DNA of 64,000 bases from contig NC_087082.1 in NCBI RefSeq assembly GCF_026151205.1, positions 9,618,901 through 9,682,900 of the forward strand, in the 5' to 3' direction. The notes beneath the pieces were generated by a model. The model ran no database searches, had not been told where the DNA came from, and saw nothing but the letters and a program-made list of their open reading frames with translations. Below, piece after piece: positions 55,138 through 64,000 of this stretch. The stretch's first letter is position 1. Each line of letters opens with the position of its first letter. The DNA comes from Bolinopsis microptera (lineage: Eukaryota > Ctenophora > Tentaculata > Lobata > Bolinopsidae). Made by a program: the position numbers and the translations under genes.

Positions 55138-55295
55138 CCGCTCTAGAGTCCCCCGCTCTAGAGTCCTACAGTCTTCATAGTATGGGTCCTATAAGGGAGT
55201 TCCGCTATAGAGTCTTACCCTGGCGATTTGACTCCGCTCTAGGGTCCTACTTCCAACCGAGTCCGCTCTACAGTCCCCCGCTCTAGAGTCCTGCT
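55138..55295. repeat. short irregular repeat (CCGCTCTAGAGTCC)
   Basis: Six to seven dispersed copies of CCGCTCTAGAGTCC and variants separated by unique sequence. Confidence 0.6.
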
Positions 55296-55896
55296 CCCAT
55301 CATGGGATGAAGCGATTCATGAAATATCTCTAAACAGGATTCAATGTCTACATCGGCCTAGTATGCTCCACACCAGTGTCTACAAAAGGATAAACGGCTG
55401 GTAAAGCAATTTAAGTATTTAACTGCGGATTTGCCACAATGCTGCTTTAAGTAGATGGTACATATGATTATATTATTTCTATTGAAATAGTATAATCATA
55501 TGTATCATCTTCAAGTCGTATCATCAGCCTCGAAGTTAAAACAGGAACTAACTACCAACCTCATCAGTATCGATATATATATCAAAGCTGTGTTGACACG
55601 TTTCTGCAGTCGATTTAACTTCCCTTCTTTTACGGGTCGCCTGTCAATGTCAAATTCGTGGCCGATATCCCACTGCTCCAGTCTATCTTTCTATCATGAA
55701 GACTACCAGCACGAAACAAAGGAAACGGTCCGTGTCGATGTTGGCTCGCCCTGCTATAAAGAAAGTTGGTTTTAACAGAGGATATTAATTAATATATTTG
55801 TTGAAACCCGTACGTCGACAGTATTTTATAACTGCAGTCGTGGTCGATAAAAATAACGAGTGTCAACTCAAATTATCCTGATACACTAAATAATCC

Positions 55897-58800
55897 TGTA
55901 TCTGACAAAAAATCCGCACAATCATTTGAGTATAGTAGGTTTGTGATGTTATTTGGCTCCAGAAGGGTCTATAGATCAAAAAAAATTTGGGTGGAAAAAA
56001 AGTTATGTGTCTATGAAGTCTGTGGCCACGCCCTTTTATACGATCGTGGGAAAATCTTATATGTTCCAGAAATAAATTCATATTCTTATAATAAAAGCAT
56101 ATAGGTTATCCAAACCAATGTTTTTTGGCTCGGGAAATCGATTGGTGATGTCTATTTGACTCTCAGACCACTCCCTGATAAGATAACCACGCCCATATTC
56201 ACAATTGAGCTTCAAAATTCCCAAAATTTAAGTGATTTTCTTGGACAAGTTGGGTGTCAAAACCAATGTTTTTTGGCTCGGGAAATTGATTGGCGATGTC
56301 TATTTGACTCTCAGACCACTCCCTGATGAGATGACCACGCCCATATTCACAATTGAGCTACAAAATTCCCAAAAATTTTAGTGATTTTCTTGGACAAGTT
56401 GCATTGGGTGTCAAAACCAATGTTTTTGGCTCGGGAAATCGATTGGCGATGTCTATTTGACTCTCGGACCACTCCCTGATGAGATGACCACGCCCATATT
56501 CACAATTGAGCTACAAAATTCCCAAAAATTTGAGTGATTTTCTTGGACAAGTTGGGTGTCAAAACCAATGTTTTTTGGCTCGGGAAATCGATTGGCGATG
56601 TCTATTTGACTCTCGGACCACTCCCTGATGAGATGACCACGCCCATATTCGCAATTGAGATTAAAAATTTACAAAAATGTAAGTTATTTTCTTGGACAAG
56701 TTGGGTGTTGAAACCGTTTTTTTTGGCTCGGGAAATCGATTGGTTATTTCTATTGCACGAAAATGCCACACAGAACTAAATTGAAACAGTTTTTTGTTTT
56801 AATTTAGTTGAACTGTGTTTAAATTTTTACGGGTCAGCAGTCAGTGCACATCTCTTTGACCCCACTTTGCTTAGGTGATCAGATCCTGTTGCTAGATGTG
56901 CACTGAGAATTTCTTGACAAAAGTCTTTTCCGAATCTTTCAAACATTATGTGCACTGGCAACCTTTAGCAAGCTGCAAGAATAAGTTCTGTAACCCAAGA
57001 CTATGAAATTTTTCAAAGTAGTGTAACAGCAACACCATTACATCTGTATCCTCTGATACCAATGTGACACGAGACCTTGAAAACATAGAACTTATGTCCC
57101 ATCCAATATGTGGTATTATCCAGAGGTCTGCTTCTTCGTATCTTCTGCAATCCTAGTGGCTCTTTCACCGCCTTTAAGAGAGTTGTCCATGTAGCTGTCA
57201 AAAACGATGTGAAAAAGTGCTACATCGGGAAACCTCTTAAAAACTCTATCAAATGCCTCTGCCACCATCATCCCGAATGTCCAGGCTGAAGGGTTATCTT
57301 GGATTCAAAATAAAGACGGTGCTTTCAGGTCTTTAACTCTTGTGTCCAAGCTTTGTCCTCTAATGAACGACATAAAGTCGACCACAACAGACTGACAGAC
57401 TCCTCGTTAGAAGGATTGCATATGAGATCGTCAGTTTTGAAGGATGCTTTCTTTTCAAACTCCTCTCTCATTTTATTTTTGATTGGTTTTACCATCAAAG
57501 AATCGTTGAAGAGCGTACTGTCGTTTGTAATATCATACTTAAGAACTCTTGCTAAATCTCTTTTGCTATAGAAAGGATTTTGATTGCCAGCCTTGAAGCT
57601 TGCTCGTTTTTCTTGATTGACGTTTCAGTGGTATCTGATTTAGCAGCTGTTACATGATCCACAGGAAGTAAATTTATCTTGCTGATCTTGTCTGCCAATA
57701 ACCTTGTCTTTTCTTTGTAAACTGAATTTTGGAGTCATACTTTTCAGATACAATCTCAAAGAAATCATAATGCATCTTGGCAACACTGTCTTCAGCATAA
57801 ACTTGCGTAACAAGATTTTTAACTTTGACGTGATTCTCCTTGCAGAATGGATTTCCTTGACTACTTATATACTTGAGATACTGTCAGTGCGAGCATTGAT
57901 CTCTTGAATCTTTCTAGGACTTAAATGATGGTGGGAAGATGCATTGGCAGTCTCTGTGTTCCCTCCTTTATCCGAGTTTGTTGTCTCCCTAAAGGTGTTG
58001 GTTATGGAGAGAACCTCGTGATAAATGAGGGCCCATTCCGCAGCGTATTCCTGTTTCCTAGTCTGCCCTATGATTCCGTGTGAACTCTTTGAACTACGTT
58101 GTATTGTTTGTTCAAGGGCACGATCTGACGACACTGCGTTAAATGACCCAGAGGTTCTCTTTATTACAAAATGTTTCTTCAAAAAGGAGTCATATAACTC
58201 TGGATGAGTGTGCGTGACATTTGTAAGAAGCTCCAAGTAAAAAGAGCCGTATCTCAAATAGTTTAGAATGTCACAACCAAGAAACACAGGTTAAAGGTCT
58301 GAAATGGTCTTCATATTCAGCAAAAAATCTCCAGATCTCTTTCTGATCGTATGAAGTTTCTTATGAGGTTCATGATTTTCAGAAAGTTGAACCAATACTT
58401 GCATTGTGACGAGCTTTGCGAACAAACTTTCTCAAAACAATCAATATCCTGTTTTAACTTATTGACAGTATTACATTCAGACATAACCGATTGAGAAACT
58501 GCCTTATTGTTGTCACAAAGAGCTTTCTGAAATCGTTCCAGCTTAACTATAGCATCAGATTAGTTTTGCGGTGGGTGCTCTTTCCAAAAAGCCTTCATTT
58601 TCATTCTCGTCATGGAGTCACTTAGAATTGTGAGACCCTCTAAAGAACGATTGTAATGCTTTCCATTCATTACTGAATCAACAGTCTTCGGACCAAATAT
58701 TCCACATTCTATGAATATTTCCTTGACTCCAGACCCCTTCAAAAAGTTTCCTGCGCAGTACAAGGCCGTTTTAGTCAAATGAAATCCACCAAGCATGGGA

Positions 58801-60222
58801 AATATCCTCAAGAACAGTTCTGGCTGCTGCAGGTAGATTTTAGTGTCTAAATGGTAAACTCCTTCGTCGCATACCACTGGAAGAGTTTTTTGTCGCAACT
58901 GAGAAGCGATGTTGTCACAATTTCTGAGACATGTATACACAGTCTGAATATCCGTTATTGGGTCCACTCATTTAAGGTATATCATCAGATGTTGAGATGA
59001 TACTTTCACATCCAGCCCAGGACGGAACTTGAACAGAGTAAAAACTACTACTAGCCTGTGCAGGTAAGTTTAGATTTCTGGCAAGTTGCAAAGCCTCTTC
59101 TTTCTTCTCATTAGGCTCGTAAACAAACTTTTCTGAGGAGAAACTCAAAGGAAGTGGTTGACTTTTCTCCCGAAGTAGAAAGGTTGGAGTTGCTGGCAAC
59201 GTAAACTAGATATGTACCTTCGGCCTTGTACCACAAAATCTGTGTAATGAGATACGTTTCCTTTGGATGTAAAGGATAAATGGCCCATGTCAAATGGAAT
59301 TCTCTGGAATAAAACGATGACACTGTCATGTGTGTCATTCTTTCCTGTTGAAGAAGATGCATCGTTATGGTCAAAGTTATCAAGAGAAACTATGATTGGA
59401 TCATCTGTGTTGAAGTGACTTGGCAGTGGTACGTTTACTAGTCTGCACAAACACATGACATGGAATCGAAGTAATGCACGCATTCTTAACAGGGTCGGAT
59501 AACTGATACAGAAACCAAGGTGTTCGCCAATTGTGATCAAACTTCTACTTTTACAGATCTCATTTATTGCGTGAGCTCCTATCTTACATTAATCACTTTT
59601 AACAGCAATTTGAGTTATCATATTGGGCGTGGTTATCTTATTAATGGGTGATCTGAGAGTCAAATAGACATCACCAATCGATTTCCCGAGCCAAAAAACA
59701 TTGGTTTCGACACCCAACTTGTCCAAGAAAATAACTTAAAATTTTGGGAATATTGAAGATAAATTGTGAATATGGGCGTGGTTGTCTTATCAGGTAGTGG
59801 TCCGAGAGTCAAATAGACATCGCCAATCGATTTCCCGAGCCAAAGAACATTGGTTTTGACACCCAACTTGTCCAAGAAAATCACTTAAAATTTTGGGAAT
59901 ATTGAAGATAAATTGTAAATATGGGCGTGGTTATCTTATCAGGGAGTGGTCCGAGAGTCAAATAGACATCTCCAATCGATTTCCCGAGCCAAAAAACATT
60001 GGTTTGGATAACCTATATGCTTTTATTATAAGGATATGAATTTATTTCTGGAACATATAAGATTTTCCCACGATCGTATAAAAGGGCGTGGCCACAGACT
60101 TCATAGACACATAACTTTTTTTCCACCCAAATTTTTGTTGATCTATAGACCCTTCTGGAGCCAAATAACATCACAAACCTACTATACTCAAATGATTGTG
60201 CGGATTTTTGGTCAGATACTTG
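55897..60222 (-). mobile_element. 4.3-kb transposon with long inverted arms of ~150-bp repeats
   Basis: Left arm 55897 to about 56780 and right arm about 59590-60222 are inverted copies (shared outer block with GATTGTGCGGATTTTT and GGGCGTGGCCACAGACTTC). The arms contain a ~150-bp unit (GGCTCGGGAAATCGATTGG ... CTTGGACAAGTTGGGTGTC) five times on the left and three times on the right. The body (57000-59580) encodes a decayed protein on the minus strand. Exact ends and target duplication not determined. Confidence 0.75.
57000..59580 (-). pseudogene. decayed transposon protein, uncharacterised invertebrate family
   Basis: Successive minus-strand frames belong to one protein: 59540-59145 (YPTLLRMRALLRFHVMCLCR, DNFDHNDASSSTGKNDTHDS), 59199-58972, 58967-58560 (PVVCDEGVYHLDTKIYLQQP, GVKEIFIECGIFGPKTVDSV, GKHYNRSLEGL), 58287-57865 (FVIKRTSGSFNAVSSDRALE, GIIGQTRKQEYAAEW) and about 57200-57110 (FDSYMDNSLKGGERATRIAE). 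These blocks recall proteins common in cnidarian, mollusc and echinoderm genomes that I cannot assign to a named superfamily. Frame changes at about 59180 and 58970, and stops elsewhere, show it is inactive unless short introns were missed. Confidence 0.6.
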
Positions 60223-60378
60223 ATTAAAATTATCGTTGGCATTAAATTCACTTTACATTAGATCTGGGTATCGTTGCACCGATAGATATATGTTATAGTT
60301 GGGGTGGTATACGATATATTAATCAACGTCACACTTCCAAATAATACTGTTAACCTGATCCCCATTCCCCTGATCATA

Positions 60379-61047
60379 CAGGGTGGGCCAAAAGTCAGTA
60401 CCCATATGTTGGCCTTAATAGCTCAATCACTGAGTGCCCAATTGAAAAAATTCTTTCTGGTATTACTTACTACCACCACTGGTTCGAGAAATTTGTCAAA
60501 TCGAAAAATATTCGTGTTCATTTTTTTCAAATGAAGGTTCATTTTTGCATTTATTTGATAGTTTGGATAGTCGGATCAAGCCAAATTTTATTTAATAGTG
60601 TTTGGCCATTTAAATTACGTTTGTCCTGAAAAAAAATGAGAGTTCTAGCTTCTCAGATGACCGAGATATGAAGCATAACGAGTTTGTTCATTACGTGTGA
60701 TCAGGTAATTGGGTTGAGGCTAGATCCGCATTATGGGAATCGTGTAGAGAGCCCAATTACGGTGTCGTAATTGGGTAATCATTGAGTACCCAATCAATTT
60801 TGCTAACGAGATAAACAAATTGCTTGATAACTTAGTCATTTTAAATCCGTTTCGCACCATATTTTCAGATCATATTCCGGATTAAATGACCTATTGCAAT
60901 ATGCTACAACGGAGTCTCTAACATGTTCACAAACACCAGTATAAGCAATTCAATGTTGATTGGGTGTGGCCCCCAAAAATCGAATTTTCAAATTTTGGTG
61001 ACGGAATCCTCGAACAAGTAGGTACAGTATGCCATCTGCAAAGCAAC
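60379..61047 (+). mobile_element. Tc1-like MITE, right end missing
   Basis: Begins CAGGGTGGGCCAAAAGTCAG after TA and matches the 51419 element to CCATCTGCAAAGCAACA, then stops about 45 bp short of the other terminus. It lies directly upstream of the helicase exons. Confidence 0.8.
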
Positions 61048-61165
61048 AACAATAAGCTTTTGATAAATAATAACAAATAAGTTGACAAGTTTGGATATTA
61101 TAACAATTAACATCTTGCTTTTGATACAATAAATCATGTAAACTTTACGGACAGTTTTATGATAG

Positions 61166-62804
61166 GAACTAGAAGAGAAGGGGTGCACAACAGCAGGTCT
61201 GGAGGTGTACCACTCACAGATACCAGCTACAAAACAAGAAATGATTGCGAATAGTTTAATGCTAGAGGACGGCGACGTAAGAATCGTCATAGCGACCAGC
61301 GCTTTGTCAATGGGTTTCGACGCTGTCGGTAAGAAATTTTAATTTTATGACAACCAAGGTATACATATATTTTGCATGTATCATAGTGGAGTTTGGATCT
61401 CCACAATTAATTCCCTATGAATTTAACTATAAGATTTAGGGTCAACAACATAACGAATCAATTTTCAGGTATATGCTATGTTGTACACTTACAAATGCCT
61501 AGAAGATTGGAAGACTTCGTTCAAATGACTGGTAGATGCGGTCGAAAAGACGGCGTTAAAGCTTTCTGCCTCCTGTTTATTGACATTACACCCAGGGGTC
61601 TAGAAGAGTCCTGTAATGATTACAGGCTACAGAATGAAGAATGCAGACGATCGAATTTGGAAAAACGTTTTCCAGGTAATTTGGTAATGTTCTTCAATCT
61701 CATGAGATTTATAAAATATTGTGGCCTGTGGGGGCGGCGAATACCTGAGTTGGCACAAATACCAACAAGTTCACATAAACGAGTAATTGTTACCCACGCC
61801 CGCCATGGGCAACAATTCATTACACACGCAGAATGCGATACGAGATATGTCGATAACATAATACATTTTTCTAATTTCTAATTTCTAATTTCTAATTTCT
61901 AATTTATAATTTATAATTTATAATTTCTAATTTCTAATTTCTAATTTCTAATTTCTAATTTCTAATTTCTAATTTCTAATTTCTAATTGTTATACTTCAT
62001 TTGCCGAACTTCACGGAAAAATTAATGGAAGATTTAAAACGATGAATGAAAGTGCGTGCATCGAAAAACGCAAAATATAAATTTTCCTTCTACCAGGAGA
62101 TTTGATGGCTTACAACTCGACCATTAACGATACATGCTGCGACCTATGTGGTCCTACTGAGGACGAGGTTTTGAAAAGTCTTATTTCTCTTGAGGAGGGG
62201 AACGTCGCCGAATCTGTTCTAGCAGGTTAGTTGAGGCATATCTTTTCGGGACAAGGACTAATCGGTTCAGTTCCTTCCAGTTCAATTCAGTTTTCAAGTG
62301 ACAAAAGATATTGGATATCCCCAACATAATAATCTAGTTTCTTCATACTGACACAATAAACAGATGAACATATTGTTAACGTATTTCTGTGATTGTCTTA
62401 ATATTTTACTATTATTATTGATTGTATTGTTTGAATACTACACATATGTCAAATGAGCCTATCACTTGGCTATACATAATAAACTTTAAGCCTGGTAGAC
62501 GAGACTTTTTATGACTATGATCATTTTCTCAGACAGACATCCCGTAACATCTGTTAAAAGAGACAATTTTGAGAAAGCGTTGAAAGACCTTATGAATCAA
62601 ATCAGCTTTGGATCAATGCCGTTTCTCGATAATGACTTGACAGAGGGTATTATCAAATTGATTGTACAGGAGTGCCACAAAATCTGCTGTTTGCATGATT
62701 TGGATGCCTTGGTATCGGGGTTGAGTGATTCAACTAAAATGTACATAATGGAGATCTTTGATAACATCTTCAAGCTGCAAAAGGTCGATGGGGGCTCGAT
62801 GTAG
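61166..62804 (+). CDS. RecQ-like helicase, C-terminal half
   Basis: Four exons in matching phase: 61166-61328, 61469-61675, 62097-62225, 62533-62804 (stop TAG). The 257-codon segment starts inside the second helicase domain: EVYHSQIPATKQEMIANSL, DGDVRIVIATSALSMGFDAV, YVVHLQMPRRLEDFVQMTGR, CGRKDGVKAFCLLF (motif VI QMTGRCGR), then CCDLCG, possibly part of a zinc-binding site. RecQ enzymes unwind DNA 3' to 5' using ATP. The N-terminal half (Walker A, DExH) was not found: upstream is a MITE and then the 4.3-kb transposon. Either those exons lie beyond the insertions, or this is a broken copy or part of a mobile element. The intact frames and splice sites argue against old decay. Confidence 0.75.
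61862..61988. repeat. 7-bp microsatellite (TAATTTC)n
   Basis: About 18 units of TAATTTC/TAATTTA in intron 2 of the RecQ-like gene. Confidence 0.93.
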
Positions 62805-62809
62805 GCACG

Positions 62810-63440
62810 TCGTATTGCAATCACTAATGCAGTTACTTTTAGTCGGGGCTGTAAGGGGAATACGCTGGCAATAATGTTCAAATTGCCGCCAAATTTCAAA
62901 ACTTTTATATAAATATGCTCATTCTGGTTAGTTTTGAACTACAGAGAACTAACTCCATAGCAGTAATCAATTTGCAAAATTGCACTCAGCAATTGGCCGA
63001 AACTAATTTGACCGCATAAACAAAATTAGTTTTTTCGCCTAGAAATAATTTTGAACATTCCGTGCCAACAAACCTCAAAATCGACTTTTCCATACACCTC
63101 TAAGTCTAACTATGAACCGTATGAACATATTGAATTTACAATACCTTGTATGTTGATACACTTTTGATAAACTTTGAAGATAAATGTATTGATTTTTTTT
63201 GTATTTGCGTTTCTTAACTTATACATATTTGCATCTGAGATTTTGTGTTTAAATATGTTCAGTTCATTACAATTTACAATGGTATAATCGCGTATTATAT
63301 ACACTAATGTAACTGCGTATAATGCGATTACACTCGAATCCGAGTTCGATTATTACAGTTATTTCACGAGGCGCAGATAATCGAGTTGGACTTTCCGTTC
63401 CGTATGTTCCGCGGAACGATATTTGAAGAAAGTCGATTAT
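62810..63440. other. no gene seen
   Basis: AT-rich sequence between the helicase gene and the satellite. Two inverted TCGATTAT/ATAATCG-type motifs near 63340-63445; nothing else supported. Confidence 0.4.
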
Positions 63441-64000
63441 CTCGAGATCTGAATGATAGAATTTCTTTAAACTTTCCAGATAGTTACATGGCTATCAGAC
63501 CGATAATCTGAGCAAGTTTGGGCGAATTTCTATGTGCCAAACCTAAGATATGACTTCAAACACAAGAAAATATCTCAAATTGGCGCGTTCTAGCAGAACG
63601 CAGGCATTTATTTCGAGATCTGAATGATAGAATTTCTTTAAACTTTCCAGATAGTTACATGGCTATAAGACGGATAATCTGAGCGAGTTTGGGCGAATTT
63701 CTATGTGCCAAACTTAAGATATGACTTCAAACACAAGAAAATATCTCAAATTTGCGCGTTCTAGCGGAACGCAGGCATTTATTTCGAGATCTGAATGATA
63801 GAATTTCTTTAAACTTTCCAGATAGTTACATGGCTATAAGACGGATAATCTGAGCGAGTTTGGGCGAATTTCTATGTGCCAAACTTAAGATATGACTTCA
63901 AACACAAGAAAATATCTCAAATTGGCGCGTTCTAGCGGAACGCAGGCATTTATTTCGAGATCTGAATGATAGAATTTCTTTAAACTTTCCAGATAGTTAC
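63441..64000. repeat. 171-bp satellite array, continues past the window
   Basis: Units start at CGAGATCTGAATGATAG at 63443, 63614, 63785 and 63956, an exact spacing of 171 bp. Copies 2 and 3 differ at only a few bases; copy 1 is slightly more diverged, as expected at an array edge. No ORF. Confidence 0.95.

Noticed and set aside
63441-64000. CENP-B box in the 171-bp satellite
   Set aside because: A TTCG-containing site exists but does not fit the NTTCGNNNNANNCGGGN consensus.

Overview
The window is animal nuclear DNA. It is AT-rich, its protein-coding genes have spliced GT-AG introns, it carries one nuclear-type tRNA gene, and it is crowded with transposons, foldback elements and minisatellites. 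The two confidently named genes (RTEL1 and PPM1G) are conserved in animals, and a myosin II tail exon points the same way. The mix of an R2-type retrotransposon, hAT and Tc1-like MITEs and uncharacterised invertebrate-type transposon ORFs fits an invertebrate, possibly a marine non-bilaterian. The species cannot be settled from sequence alone.

Layout. 0-10 kb: dispersed repeats, two copies of a hAT-type MITE, an 18-bp minisatellite, a tRNA-Ser(TGA), a cluster of strong hairpins, and a long intact site-specific-type non-LTR retrotransposon ORF (minus strand, 6537-9920). 10.6-15.1 kb: an unrecognised minus-strand gene whose three visible introns are each filled with a minisatellite next to a splice site; one array repeats the 5' splice site itself about 50 times. 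19.2-27.1 kb: PPM1G (minus, 11 coding exons, 511 aa predicted). 27.4-30.5 kb: RTEL1 (minus, two coding exons, 959 aa predicted), 287 bp upstream of PPM1G in the same orientation. 31-35.8 kb: transposon debris. 36.0-39.0 kb: a plus-strand ankyrin-repeat gene with a C2H2 zinc-finger ORF on the opposite strand inside an intron.

40.4-45.3 kb: a 4.9-kb foldback element whose core is an array of 11-bp units. 48.8-50.7 kb: exons of an unrecognised plus-strand gene with a second foldback element made of 11-bp units, flanked by a clean 8-bp target duplication, in its intron. 51-53.5 kb: MITEs and one orphan myosin tail exon. 55.9-60.2 kb: a decayed transposon with long inverted arms built of ~150-bp repeats. 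61.2-62.8 kb: the C-terminal half of a RecQ-like helicase gene. 63.4-64.0 kb: the start of a 171-bp satellite that runs off the window.

How it fits together: RTEL1 (helicase that unwinds telomeric and recombination intermediates) and PPM1G (nuclear PP2C phosphatase) are ordinary housekeeping genes in close tandem. The most unusual theme is that tandem arrays repeatedly start within a few bases of splice sites (PPM1G introns 1 and 8, and all three visible introns of the 10.6-15.1 kb gene). A second theme is two unrelated-sequence foldback elements that share an 11-bp unit length.
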